Positions 46,943 through 56,750 are shown, counted from the first letter of the stretch. The stretch: DNA of 64,000 nt from Gimesia aquarii (GCF_007748195.1 NZ_CP037920.1:6635300-6699299), one strand, 5' to 3'. Notes: generated by a model not told the origin, from the sequence alone. Translations and numbers: made by a program.

Positions 46943-48253
46943 TCATTTTGCAGGCTGAGATTCAAAGACAGTCTGAATGCTCTTCATCAGTAAGCCATCC
47001 ACTTGGGGATCGCTAAAGGCAACGCTGACTTCATAGCCTCCTTGAAAATAGGCTTCAGCTGTCGGAATGTACCAGGGACCTCCGTCTCCATAACCGGCAG
47101 TCGCTACAAAACGTGTTGGTTGTAAGGTCTGTGAACGTAACTGATATTCCACAAAGGGCTCAGCCGGAAGATGAACTAGTGAAACTTGATTCATGTGTAA
47201 AGCACTGAGTGTAATGGGAATTTTCTGTCTGCAACGTCGGATCCAGGCTAAAGTAAAAGCTGGGCGATTACGAAGAACGACATTTTGAGAACGGTCATTG
47301 ATTTGTTTCTCAATCAATTCAGCAGAAAAAGATTTATGGACCGGAGGCAGAAAATCAGTGGTCGCCCAATTCATAATTTGGATCGGTTCAGGGCACAATT
47401 TTTGAGAAGCCTGTTGCATGGCATCAAATAATCGCTGTGTCAGCACTTGACGATTTTCTTTATGGGAGCTGTTGTTATATTTACCTGTATTCAGGTTCCC
47501 TGCACAACCAGTAAAATAAATATGTGTGCAATCTGGTGTATCATGTTGTTCCTTTAACCTTCGAGCCTGGCCAACAAATTCACTAGTCACATGCCCTTCC
47601 TGACAACAGTAACTTATCGGATGCACGGCGTAGTAATAACAGGCTGCGACCTTCTCTCGTCCATCATAAAAGGCAACCGTTTTCAACCACGGATCAATCA
47701 CTCCCGCTGGTAAATCGCGTACGTCATCACTACTGGCGGCAACGCTACGATTCTTCAATATCTTGCCGGCATCATCCAGGATACGTCGATTTGATGCGAC
47801 CTGCTCTACTTTAGACTGCGCTGCAGCGACATGCGTTAATCGTCGAGGCACCTTTAAACTCTCTCGAATAGCAGAATCAGCTCGCTTTAAACAGGTCTGA
47901 AAAAATTCCGGATCTACATTCGGCGGTAAATCACCTTGAGCACGCACAATACGGTCTGTCTCCAGACAGACGAACGGTGCATCATGTTGATGCACACATT
48001 GGACGGCCACTCGTTCTATTGTTGTTCCCGCTGCTTCTGCCAGCACTTTTCTCCACTGCTGATGCGCGGCGTTGCACAGTCCAGTCCAATCGACTGCGCA
48101 AACAATAATCGGACGCTGATCACTCAAGATTACAAAGCCGATCGCTTCTAGCGAATCGACGATTCGTGAAGCGGGTGGTATCCAACCTCCACACAAGGAA
48201 TGGCCAAGGGGAGGCGTCACATCAAAACGAAAAGTGGCGATTTTTAATTTCAT
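46943..48253 (-). CDS. Neutral/alkaline ceramidase-like protein
   Basis: 436 aa from an ATG with TTGGA upstream (a GTG 11 codons earlier is less likely). It starts without a signal peptide: KIATFRFDVTPPLGHSLCGG, the typical opening of planctomycete 'neutral/alkaline non-lysosomal ceramidase' proteins. The metal motif region CVHQHDAPF (about 100) and the conserved GCAGNLNTGKYN (about 253) match the family. The true substrate is doubtful, since planctomycete members mostly lack the Ig-like C-terminal domain of real ceramidases. It follows NDH-2 on the same strand by about 90 bp. Confidence 0.75.
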   Translation of the reverse strand: MKLKIATFRFDVTPPLGHSLCGGWIPPASRIVDSLEAIGFVILSDQRPIIVCAVDWTGLCNAAHQQWRKVLAEAAGTTIERVAVQCVHQHDAPFVCLETDRIVRAQGDLPPNVDPEFFQTCLKRADSAIRESLKVPRRLTHVAAAQSKVEQVASNRRILDDAGKILKNRSVAASSDDVRDLPAGVIDPWLKTVAFYDGREKVAACYYYAVHPISYCCQEGHVTSEFVGQARRLKEQHDTPDCTHIYFTGCAGNLNTGKYNNSSHKENRQVLTQRLFDAMQQASQKLCPEPIQIMNWATTDFLPPVHKSFSAELIEKQINDRSQNVVLRNRPAFTLAWIRRCRQKIPITLSALHMNQVSLVHLPAEPFVEYQLRSQTLQPTRFVATAGYGDGGPWYIPTAEAYFQGGYEVSVAFSDPQVDGLLMKSIQTVFESQPAK

Positions 48254-48343
48254 CGTTATTCCAAGTAAACCTAGGAGCGCTAGCACTTTTCAGCATACGA
48301 GAAACATTACAAAATATCGATCCCCTTGACAAATTTCCGTTCT

Positions 48344-49687
48344 TCATGGCTCTAAAGAAACAGGAACCTCTTCTTCAGGCTTGGCCTCCGGTGCCTTTGG
48401 TGGTTCTGAACTCGAGTCTCGATCAACGATTAAACGTGCCCCCCGCCTGAAACTGAGATAGGACCAGGCCCATTGCATAACGACCAGCACCCGATTCTTA
48501 AATCCGGTCAGATAGAAAATATGAACGACCAACCAGGCTAACCAAGCAATAAATCCAGAAATTTTAAATCGTCCCAGCTCCACAATCGCTCGACTGCGAC
48601 CGATAGTCGCCATCTGCCCTTTATCATGAAAGCGGAATTTACTTCGTGGCTTTCCCGTAAGTTCCTCGCGAATTGTTTTCCCGATAAACGTTCCCTGTTG
48701 AAGTGCCACTGGTGCTGTTCCCGGTAAAGTGTTTCCTGTCTGATGTGTGAAGCTGGATTGATCACCGGCAACAAAGACATTGGGATGATCCTGTATACTC
48801 AAATCGGGTTCCACAACCACACGTCCGCGGTTATCAACTGGCATGCCCCCCGACTTACCCAATTCAGAAGCTTCCACGCCAGCTGCCCAGAGAACAGTGG
48901 CGGCATTGATTCGTTCTTCACCCAGTTCAACACCTTCTTCATTGATATTTGTCACAACGGACGAAGTCCAGATTTGGACTCCCAGATTCTCCAGATCGCG
49001 AGCCGCCCGGTTTGACTGCTGCTCGGAAAACATCGGCAAAATGCGAGGACCGGCTTCGACCAAAATGACTCGTGTATGGCTGGGATTGATCCGACGAAAA
49101 TCTCTGGAAAGTGTAAAGCGGCTCATCTCTCCGATTGCACCAGCCAATTCCACTCCGGTAGGACCTCCGCCAACAATGACATAGGTAAGATACTTCTTTT
49201 GCTCATCAGGATCTGTAATCCGTTCTGCATGCTCAAATGCAGAAAGTACGCGCTTACGAATTTCTGTTGCATGCGCTACGGTTTTCAATCCTGGTGCATA
49301 CTTTTCCCACTCATTATGGCCAAAGTAACTGTGCGTCGCACCGCAAGCAAGAACCAGATAATCAAAGTTCAGCTCTCCAAAATCAAACTGGACTTTTTGC
49401 CCGGCAAGATCCACGGATTGTGCCTCTCCCAGTAAGACACTTATATTTTGATAAGCCGAAAGCAAACTTCGAATTGGCGCTGCGATATCAGCAGGACTCA
49501 AGCCTGCCATCGCCACCTGATACAAAAGCGGCTGAAATAAATGGTAGTTGTGACGATCAACGAGAGTGACTTCCACTCCCGTGACATTTCCCAATTGCAA
49601 TGCCGCATTTAAGCCGGCAAAACCACCGCCAACAATCAATGCCTGCTTAGGCCTGGTTTCCTTACCAGGACTCTGTAATTCATTCAT
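48344..49687 (-). CDS. ndh: Type II NADH:quinone oxidoreductase
   Basis: 447 aa. Single-subunit, non-proton-pumping NADH dehydrogenase that reduces menaquinone. FAD site LIVGGGFAGLNAALQL (about 18-33), NADH site VIVGGGPTGVELAGAIGE (about 172-189), the GDQSS FAD-tail motif and PVALQQGTFIGKTI are family-typical. The C-terminal hydrophobic/amphipathic stretch (GFIAWLAWLVVHIFYLTG) anchors it to the membrane. A 9-bp spaced inverted repeat lies about 145 bp upstream and could be an operator. It fits with the mqn genes: menaquinone would be its acceptor. Confidence 0.92.
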   Translation of the reverse strand: MNELQSPGKETRPKQALIVGGGFAGLNAALQLGNVTGVEVTLVDRHNYHLFQPLLYQVAMAGLSPADIAAPIRSLLSAYQNISVLLGEAQSVDLAGQKVQFDFGELNFDYLVLACGATHSYFGHNEWEKYAPGLKTVAHATEIRKRVLSAFEHAERITDPDEQKKYLTYVIVGGGPTGVELAGAIGEMSRFTLSRDFRRINPSHTRVILVEAGPRILPMFSEQQSNRAARDLENLGVQIWTSSVVTNINEEGVELGEERINAATVLWAAGVEASELGKSGGMPVDNRGRVVVEPDLSIQDHPNVFVAGDQSSFTHQTGNTLPGTAPVALQQGTFIGKTIREELTGKPRSKFRFHDKGQMATIGRSRAIVELGRFKISGFIAWLAWLVVHIFYLTGFKNRVLVVMQWAWSYLSFRRGARLIVDRDSSSEPPKAPEAKPEEEVPVSLEP

Positions 49688-50400
49688 TTGACTAACGATT
49701 GCAAGATAATGTTAAATCCAACCAGACTGAAGAAATTACATCTCCAATAAGCTGATCGTGAACGCTCACTGTCGCTATTTTAGACAATTGGACTTAATGC
49801 GGAAATTGGGTTCTGCGAAAAATCCAAACGTTATTTTGACATTTAATTTTGAAGGGTCAAAATATTAGTCGGAAATACAACAAATGATCTTTCCATTGAT
49901 ATTGATTTCAGCCATTTTGATCTGAATCTAACAGCTTTCTAGGCAACTCATTGAAAGTAGCAAAATCAGTATATTCGGCACCATAGCTTCCATAGTGATT
50001 ATTGCTGATCATATGAAGAACATTTCAAATGATTTAATAGTTATTTTCGTCAGCAACTCCAGTAGTCCCCTGCATTGCATCCGTTTGACATCCTGCGTCC
50101 GCGACCTACCTTTAAGCATAGTCCCTCTGCATTGATGCATGCATTGTGTTCGAATCTCAACACGAGAACGCATTAACGTATAGAAAATACTCCAAATTAC
50201 ATTGTCTTTTGTTTTGACACTAAGATTATTAATACACAAGTTCGATTGCTCACTGCGGTGTACTAAAACAGAACAGTTTTCAGACAAAGACATTGCGATA
50301 AATAAGATGATTTTAGGGATACAAAATAGATATCTAGTCAGTTTGAAATACATCTCAACAGGACTCAGATCGCTTTTTATTCCCACATTAAGGTCGCAAG
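49688..50400. other. 713-bp divergent intergenic region
   Basis: It lies between leftward ndh and the rightward HD/GGDEF gene. It contains a 9-bp inverted repeat (49832-49864) and a T-loop-like GTGTTCGAATCTCAACAC at about 50148 with no tRNA around it. Short open frames (for example leftward 50009-50386) have odd composition and no motifs. No clear promoter hexamers were recognised. Confidence 0.5.
49832..49864. promoter_or_regulatory. 9-bp inverted repeat, spaced operator candidate
   Basis: TATTTTGAC and GTCAAAATA are perfect inverse copies 15 bp apart (about one and a half helical turns centre-to-centre of 24 bp). The position 145 bp before ndh is suitable for a regulator site. Confidence 0.4.
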
Positions 50401-52542
50401 ATGAATAGTCCTCTCATAGCAAATAGTAACACTGTGCAGCAGCAGAATTCTGTGCATGGTAGCTATAATATGGACTCTTCTCAGATTCTGAAGCAACTCC
50501 TTGCACTTTCAGAGGAATATGAAGAATTTTCACTGGAAGGCAACGAATCAGATGATGTCGATCAGGTCATTTCTCGAAAACACCTGAGAAAATTATTGAC
50601 GGCTCTGCAGGCGCGCGATGCTGCCACATTATGTCACTCCCGCCGTGTTGCTTTTCTGGCAAAAGGAATTGCAACGAATTTAGGCTGGGAAGGAATTCAT
50701 CTGAAACGGCTGGAAATCGCAGCGCTGGTACACGACATCGGAAAAATTGGTGTCCCCGATCACATTCTCTTTAAGCCTGGTAAACTGACATCAGATGAAA
50801 TTGAACTAATGTCACATTACCACAACATCGGCCTGGACGTCCTACAAGCCTGCCGTACTGACCATGAAGTTTTGACGATCTTATCGCAAACTCGCTATCA
50901 CTTCAGCGGCGCAACAAATGGCTATCAATATATTGGTAGCGATGTCCATCAGGGAGCACGTATTCTGGCGATTGCCGATGCCTACGATTCTCTGGCAACA
51001 GATCAGGTTTATCGATCTGGCAAAAAACATAATGAAATTATGTCGATTTTAATGGAATCGGCGGGAACACAATTTGACGGCAACATTGTTTGTGCGCTGT
51101 CGCGCTGGGAACAGAACGAGAAAGAAGTTTTCCACGATGCATTGCTGGAAGTCAATCGACTCTATCAACCCAAGCCATTCAGCGAGAAGGAAGCTCAGGA
51201 AGCAAATCTGATTAGTAATATCTTCTCATATTTGTTTCAGATTGAGAGTCTGTATGATGGGGTTTATATCGTCAATTCTGATCTTCAGTTTGTGATATTC
51301 AGCCCGGGACTGGAAAAACTGGCTGACATCCATGCAACAGATGTTTTAGGTGAGACTTGGACCAGTAATAGCCTGCCATTAACAAATAAAGAAGGTACGA
51401 GCCTGACAACAGCTGAATGTTCAATGAATCGAGTCATCGCCAATGGAAAACCGATGACCACAGAATATATGCTGGAACGTCCTGGTGGGCGTTTAATTAA
51501 TATTGAAGTTCAATCGGTCCCCATGTTCAATGATGAGGGACATCTGGTTGGTGTTGCGGAAATCTATAGAGATCTATCTCGCGGTTTAAAGCGACCACAA
51601 GAATTCAGCGATTTAAAATTAGCAGCCAGCATGGACGCGTTGACTTCGGTTGCCAATCGAGGTGAATTGGAAACTCAACTGGCAATTATGCTGGCCAGAA
51701 TTAACAAAGAGCAAAATTCACCCCCTTTAAGTATCATGTTCATTGATGCTGATCACTTCAAAAATATCAATGATACTTACGGGCATTCTATTGGCGATGA
51801 TGTTCTGATCGAACTGGCACGTTTATTTCAGCATGAAACTTATTCGGGGGAACTGGTAGGCCGTTACGGTGGAGAAGAATTTGTCATTCTTTGTCCTGAA
51901 ACCGATCTGGAACATGCCGTCAAAAAAGCAGAACGATTAAGGCTGGCTATTAGCAATTTAAAAATCGAAAACATCATTAAAACTCGTTTGTCAGCTTCAT
52001 TTGGTGTCGCGCAAGCTGAGTCAGGAGATACGGTTGAAAGTCTCTTCCGTAGAGCAGACAAAGCCTTGTATAACGCAAAAGAAACGGGCCGAAATCGAGT
52101 TTGCTCCTTAACGAGCCATCAATTACTTACAGGAGAAGAACCTGCTCAGGTTACAAGTGAGTCAACATCTGACGAAATGCTCTTTGAAAATACGTTCAAC
52201 GCGTTCATCTCATCAGATATCGTTGTTTATAAGTTGGGCGGATTTGTTAACGATAACGACGCTAAACTGACAGAAGTCAATACAAGTCACGCTATATTGC
52301 GCCTTGGCCAAACAGGTTTGCTCCCTTTTTGGGGGAAAACTGACGACCGCAGACCAGTTGAAGTCGAAGTCGAATTCGGCAACTTTGTCAAAAAAACAGA
52401 CGGTAATAAACGGTCTTCCACTTCGCAAGTTGAAATTAAGGTCAGGATTTCTCCTTTGGGATGGGTGAAACAGACCACTCAGTTTCAACAACGTGCCAAT
52501 CGTGTTTTCCGACTTTTAAAGAACTATTTCGCTGCAGATTAG
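50401..52542 (+). CDS. HD-domain / PAS / GGDEF signalling protein
   Basis: 713 aa, no transmembrane helix seen. An HD domain (about 70-240) keeps His-Asp at 111-112 (HDIGKIGVPD) but the GYP signature is altered to GYQ (174-176) and HHE to YHF (His167). A PAS-like domain follows (about 275-395; LQFVIFSPGLEKLADIHATD), then a diguanylate cyclase domain with GGEEF at 490-494. The inhibitory site RxxD is replaced by YSGE. The last about 140 residues (from LFENTFNAF) are beta-rich, PilZ-like in pattern at most, and unassigned. Prediction: an active cyclic-di-GMP synthase lacking feedback inhibition, with a doubtful HD phosphodiesterase. Confidence 0.85.
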   Translation: MNSPLIANSNTVQQQNSVHGSYNMDSSQILKQLLALSEEYEEFSLEGNESDDVDQVISRKHLRKLLTALQARDAATLCHSRRVAFLAKGIATNLGWEGIHLKRLEIAALVHDIGKIGVPDHILFKPGKLTSDEIELMSHYHNIGLDVLQACRTDHEVLTILSQTRYHFSGATNGYQYIGSDVHQGARILAIADAYDSLATDQVYRSGKKHNEIMSILMESAGTQFDGNIVCALSRWEQNEKEVFHDALLEVNRLYQPKPFSEKEAQEANLISNIFSYLFQIESLYDGVYIVNSDLQFVIFSPGLEKLADIHATDVLGETWTSNSLPLTNKEGTSLTTAECSMNRVIANGKPMTTEYMLERPGGRLINIEVQSVPMFNDEGHLVGVAEIYRDLSRGLKRPQEFSDLKLAASMDALTSVANRGELETQLAIMLARINKEQNSPPLSIMFIDADHFKNINDTYGHSIGDDVLIELARLFQHETYSGELVGRYGGEEFVILCPETDLEHAVKKAERLRLAISNLKIENIIKTRLSASFGVAQAESGDTVESLFRRADKALYNAKETGRNRVCSLTSHQLLTGEEPAQVTSESTSDEMLFENTFNAFISSDIVVYKLGGFVNDNDAKLTEVNTSHAILRLGQTGLLPFWGKTDDRRPVEVEVEFGNFVKKTDGNKRSSTSQVEIKVRISPLGWVKQTTQFQQRANRVFRLLKNYFAAD

Positions 52543-52794
52543 TTCGTTTACGCCAATCTCCGGCAGATTCTGCCACCCAAGTCCTCTAGATGCACCCACC
52601 GAGTCAAAACAGGCAAACCAACTGAACCTTACGCATTGTAGTAATCATACCGAATCTGGTAGTTCAAACGATTCTATCTTTCTTACGCCCCCCTATAATC
52701 AGTAAGACGCGAAAAACCATGCACAACGGAATAATACGAGTCCGATAAATCATCCGTATCGATTAACAATCAATCTGCGCATGGTGGTTTTATA

Positions 52795-53901
52795 GTGCAC
52801 TTCAAAATACGAAACAACGTGAAGTATTTCATTTCGTTGATACCTGAATCTCTATTGCTGTCCGGTGCGTTCCTTTTATCAGTTCTAGTTGGTTTTCCAG
52901 GTTGTGCTAATACCGACAACTGTTCCGATGGAACTTGCTCAACAACCATCGGCCGGGTCAAAAAATGTTTCCTGTTTCATCACGATAAATGTTCTCCTCA
53001 CCCTTACTATTCATTGGACGGTTATCAAACCGATCTTGATAAGTTTGTTGTAAAACATGCTGCTAAAAAATGCGCACATCAATCACTGAAAAACATGGCA
53101 TGCCATTGTAAAGACAAACCATCGAAAGCGTTCCGAAAAGGTTATCGACAGGCTTATATTGATATTGCATTAGGAGATTCTGGTGAAATCCCTCCCGTTC
53201 CTCCTGAAGAATACTGGGCAGCCCATTATCGCACACCAGCAGGTTATGTGGAAATTCAGGAATGGTTCACAGGTTACAAACTCGGCGCCGAACATGCTTT
53301 AGCCGATGGACGATACGAATATAACAAAGTCGCGACTCCCTATTCCTTAACAGGTTGGGATCAACCAGAGTTTGAACAGTGGGACGAAAATATAAACTAT
53401 CCTCAGCACGCAGTAGAGCCTGGACCAAGTTCAAATTACGCACCACCTGCGCCGATGAGCGGCCCTCAACGACCAACGATAAAGATACCAAATCAACAAC
53501 CAGCGCCTGCACCTCAACCGGAAATTCCCGCGCAGCCAATTCCACAACGGCAACACACGCTTCCACCTCCGCCGATAACACCAAGACCTCAAATTCAACA
53601 ACCCGTATTGCCCAAACCAAAAGTCCACAACCAGCCGCCAATTGTAGCACCTAAGCCTCCGTTGAGGTCTCAAGCTCCCCCTTCGAAAAAAAGCCATCAC
53701 CCTGCAATCGGTAAACCTGCAAGACCTGCATATATCAATGATGATCCGCCGCCAAATCCATATTCACTACAGTCGTATCCTTATACTCCGTTACCCCAGA
53801 ACATGTTGCCCTCAAATCAGTATAGGCAGTTAGATTACCGAAGAAATCCGCATGCTCTACCCTACTCTGGCTCTGGTCAATCATTCAGAAACAGGTATTA
53901 A
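52795..53901 (+). CDS. Proline-rich lipoprotein-like planctomycete protein
   Basis: 368 aa from a GTG start. Hydrophobic segment 18-36 ends in GFPGC, a possible lipobox. A Cys-rich stretch (CSDGTCSTT, CHCKDKPS) leads to a conserved motif block KAFRKGYRQAYIDIALGD ... PPEEYWAAHYRTP ... EWFTGYKLGAEHAL (about 120-175), which I recognise as a planctomycete-type pattern but cannot name. The last about 160 residues are rich in Pro/Gln and probably disordered. It lies 122 bp upstream of a Wza-like export gene and may be part of an envelope assembly. Confidence 0.6.
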   Translation: MHFKIRNNVKYFISLIPESLLLSGAFLLSVLVGFPGCANTDNCSDGTCSTTIGRVKKCFLFHHDKCSPHPYYSLDGYQTDLDKFVVKHAAKKCAHQSLKNMACHCKDKPSKAFRKGYRQAYIDIALGDSGEIPPVPPEEYWAAHYRTPAGYVEIQEWFTGYKLGAEHALADGRYEYNKVATPYSLTGWDQPEFEQWDENINYPQHAVEPGPSSNYAPPAPMSGPQRPTIKIPNQQPAPAPQPEIPAQPIPQRQHTLPPPPITPRPQIQQPVLPKPKVHNQPPIVAPKPPLRSQAPPSKKSHHPAIGKPARPAYINDDPPPNPYSLQSYPYTPLPQNMLPSNQYRQLDYRRNPHALPYSGSGQSFRNRY

Positions 53902-54023
53902 TTTTGGATGACATAAAACAGGTTCAGAACGTATTTAACGACGAAAAAAAGCCAAAGGGAATTTACGACAGGATGTCGCAACAATTCAACCACGCCATCA
54001 TCGAATTAAAAGGTTCGGTCAGG

Positions 54024-55490
54024 ATGCTGAAACTTAATGAATTAATGCTTTCAATCAAATGGCAAATACTTTGCGCACCGATGTTAATTACGATTCTGAA
54101 TGGATGCGCTGCGATCCACCCGATCAAAGGGGTTCCCGCTCAATACCTGCCAACCGAATACAAGGCAGAAAAGAAATCCGGCAAGGAAACCATTGACCTC
54201 TCTTTACTCCGACAACCGACGCCAAAACATTACCTGCTCGATTCAGGAGACGTTTTAGGCGTTTACATTGAAGGCGTGCTTGGTCAATTTAAAGATGTGC
54301 CGCCGGTTCATTTCCCCCAAACTCAGGAGGTTGCCCCCTCACTTGGTTATCCCATCCCCATTCGTGAAGATGGCACCATCTCACTTCCATTGATCGGAAC
54401 TGTCTTTGCCAGAGGGTTGACACTCACGCAACTCGAAGAAACGATTCGTCGCAAATACACAAGTGAAAAAAATATTCTGAGAGAAGGACGTGACCGAATT
54501 CTCATTAGTCTCCAGAAACCACGATCGTACCGCGTACTGGTCATTCGACAAGAAAATTCCAATGACGTTGTAGGCAGCGATGGGAATACTTTGAATATTG
54601 GAAGATCGAAACGGGGTACAGGTCGCGTGGTCAACCTGCCAGCATACAATAACGACGTTCTGCATGCATTGGCCGAAACAGGCGGACTTCCCGGGTTGGA
54701 CGCAGAAAATACGATATATATCATTAGAGGTGGTGCACACAAATTAAATAATTCGATCTGTCCACAGCCCATTCATACGGGTTCCAGCAAGCCCCACCAC
54801 CTGACATCCAACCAGAACATTCAACAGGTCTCTGATACTTATACGCCGATTCCACAATCACCGACACCGATGGACTCCGGGTTTCAAGTAGGACAGCCGC
54901 TTTACAATATAGACGGTGGAATAGACTACGATGGTTACATGACACCATCAATCATTAACGAATCGACAATGCAACGCTCTGGAATTATCAAAGTTCCCAT
55001 TCGCTTGAGTCCTGGCGAGCAGATTCATTTGACGCGCGATGATATCATTCTCCATGATGGCGATGTTGTCTTCATCGAATCAAGAGACACAGAAATATTT
55101 TATACAGGAGGTTTACTGGGTGGAGGCCAATACACGCTTCCACGTGATTATGACCTGGATATTCTCGGCGCTATCTCAATTGCACAAGCATCACAAAATG
55201 GAGGTAACACCAGATCCAACGGTGGGCCTTCTGGATTAAATCAGGATGTTACAATCAGTGCCAGTAATGCCATTATATTGCGGCAGCTTCCTAATGGGAC
55301 ACAACTGCCAATTAAAGTCGATTTATATCAGGCAGTGCGACACCCCAGTCAACGCGTTCTGATTCAGCCCGGGGATTTTGTGATCCTGCAATATACCAAG
55401 TCTGAAGCAATTGCGGCATTTATTGAACGCCATCTCCTGGAAGGTGCGTTATTCGGGCTCGCCGCTTCTAATTTGCAGAATAATCGCTAA
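54024..55490 (+). CDS. Wza/SLBB-family polysaccharide export lipoprotein
   Basis: 488 aa from the ATG that places a lipoprotein signal at the N-terminus (lipobox ILNGC, Cys about 28). A TTG 40 codons upstream, 2 bp past the previous stop, would give an odd N-terminal extension. Poly_export domain HYLLDSGDVLGVYIEGVL and IREDGTISLPLIGTVFARGLTLTQLEETI (two pieces) is clear, then SLBB-like regions with LHALAETGGLPGLDAENTIY and YTLPRDYDLDILGAISIAQ. An Asn/Gly/Ser-rich insert occurs near the latter. It acts as the outer-membrane channel for exopolysaccharide, but no synthase, tyrosine kinase or flippase is nearby. Confidence 0.82.
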   Translation: MLKLNELMLSIKWQILCAPMLITILNGCAAIHPIKGVPAQYLPTEYKAEKKSGKETIDLSLLRQPTPKHYLLDSGDVLGVYIEGVLGQFKDVPPVHFPQTQEVAPSLGYPIPIREDGTISLPLIGTVFARGLTLTQLEETIRRKYTSEKNILREGRDRILISLQKPRSYRVLVIRQENSNDVVGSDGNTLNIGRSKRGTGRVVNLPAYNNDVLHALAETGGLPGLDAENTIYIIRGGAHKLNNSICPQPIHTGSSKPHHLTSNQNIQQVSDTYTPIPQSPTPMDSGFQVGQPLYNIDGGIDYDGYMTPSIINESTMQRSGIIKVPIRLSPGEQIHLTRDDIILHDGDVVFIESRDTEIFYTGGLLGGGQYTLPRDYDLDILGAISIAQASQNGGNTRSNGGPSGLNQDVTISASNAIILRQLPNGTQLPIKVDLYQAVRHPSQRVLIQPGDFVILQYTKSEAIAAFIERHLLEGALFGLAASNLQNNR

Positions 55491-55532
55491 CCGTTTAGAT
55501 TCTGTTACTTGACGACCAAACACGGAATACAA

Positions 55533-56345
55533 CTACTTTCGAATCACAAAGCCCTGTTTCTTATTGGGATCGGCCAGAAGGACTTTACCCGTATGCATCT
55601 TTTTAGCGTCCTTCGCTCCTCGACCGATTAAAAGCAGCTTGTCAGTGACGCGTTCTATTCCGAGGCTACAATCTATGTTGTATTTTTCAGTGAAATTAAA
55701 GGCGGCATCTGCTTTCAAAAGTTTTGTCCCGTAGCAACCAAACCACCACTGATTATCTGCAAAAGTAGCAGTTTGAATTCCCAATAGCGTATAGCCGCTT
55801 TTGAGAACGTGTTTTTTGACGAATTTAAAGTTCTCGTTATATTCATAGAGATAGTTCTCATTCACTCCCTTTGGAAGGCCACCAACGACAATGAACTTTC
55901 CATTGTGGGATGCAATTCCCCCCGCTCCGTAAATCACTTCTGGTGTCTGATGCTTGGCAATCAGTAACAGCTTTTCTGCATCATACACATAAACCCAGGA
56001 ATCTGCTTTTCCTTGAGGATTATTGAAATCACCAAAATTGACAGCAACAAAAATTTTGCCATCACGAAAACAGAGATCACCATGATGATTCCCGACGGGA
56101 ATTTTAGTCAAAATTTTGCCGGACGCATTGGTTTTAACGAGTTCTGTTGTAAAGCTCCAGAAGATATTCCCGAGGCCATCAATGCAAATTCCCTGCAAGT
56201 GGTGCGGATATTTTCCCTCGCACTGAGTATTAACATATTCGGTTTTCTTCTGGTTTGATTGCTTTTTTGTATCAGCGATTACATCTGAATGAAGGCTAAA
56301 AGCGATAACGAATGTCAAAAAGAAGTATAATAACTGTAAATTCAT
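55533..56345 (-). CDS. Exported beta-propeller-like protein of unknown function
   Basis: 270 aa. Signal peptide about 1-25. The rest is rich in short beta-strand repeats (GICIDGLGNIFWSF, GDLCFRDGKIFVAVNFGD, GGIASHNGKFIVVGG, ATFADNQWWFGCYG), a pattern of a small propeller such as NHL or quinoprotein-like folds. No catalytic residues are recognised. It is convergent with the Wza-like gene and stands alone upstream of the FmdB-like gene. Confidence 0.65.
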   Translation of the reverse strand: MNLQLLYFFLTFVIAFSLHSDVIADTKKQSNQKKTEYVNTQCEGKYPHHLQGICIDGLGNIFWSFTTELVKTNASGKILTKIPVGNHHGDLCFRDGKIFVAVNFGDFNNPQGKADSWVYVYDAEKLLLIAKHQTPEVIYGAGGIASHNGKFIVVGGLPKGVNENYLYEYNENFKFVKKHVLKSGYTLLGIQTATFADNQWWFGCYGTKLLKADAAFNFTEKYNIDCSLGIERVTDKLLLIGRGAKDAKKMHTGKVLLADPNKKQGFVIRK

Positions 56346-56453
56346 ACCTCAGAAATCTCCCTCAGCAGACAGAACTCTTAGATAACAGTAGACCAAAATT
56401 CCAAATCAATGATGATATTTCAAGCTATAAAATAGTTCTGAATTACATACAAT

Positions 56454-56750
56454 CTAATCAGAGGAAATGAGATCCGGACCATCCCCGGCCCTTTTTTCGT
56501 AAGTTCCTTTTGACGACTTTACATATTTCGTGAAGCCCAAGTCTCCCAAACGTTTGTCATCATTTAATGTTCGCTTCGCCTCAGAGTCAGACCATTTTCC
56601 GGAAATAAAAGCAGCTGAAATCACTCTGCGAACGGACTCACCAGTTTTGGGATGTTCGGTTAATACAGGGTCGCTCATTCTCTGAATGACTTCAAATCGT
56701 TCGCCCGGAGTTCCATCCGGGTTAATTACCTCATAAACATAAGTAGGCAT
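56454..56750 (-). CDS. FmdB-like protein that has lost its zinc-ribbon cysteines
   Basis: 98 aa from the ATG seven codons after a TTG; GAGAGG lies about 11 bases upstream of the ATG. FmdB proteins normally begin MPxYEYxCxxCG and continue ...CPxCG...VRRVIS. Here the opening MPTYVYEV, PVLTEHPKTGESVRRVIS and the downstream helix are recognisable, but all four Cys positions are replaced (for example by Asn-Pro-Asp-Gly and His-Pro-Lys-Thr), so no zinc ribbon can form. The Lys/Gly-rich tail is unremarkable. A real gene judging by its conserved pattern; the role is unknown. Confidence 0.65.
   Translation of the reverse strand: MPTYVYEVINPDGTPGERFEVIQRMSDPVLTEHPKTGESVRRVISAAFISGKWSDSEAKRTLNDDKRLGDLGFTKYVKSSKGTYEKRAGDGPDLISSD

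Noticed and set aside
50148-50165. T-loop-like sequence suggesting a tRNA
   Set aside because: No acceptor, D or anticodon arms can be folded around it.
50009-50386. 125-codon leftward frame upstream of the HD/GGDEF gene
   Set aside because: Cys/Met-rich odd composition and no motif; looks like chance.
53267-53700. Antisense frames opposite the proline-rich coding region
   Set aside because: Open only because Pro/Gln codons read as Trp/Arg/Leu codons on the other strand.
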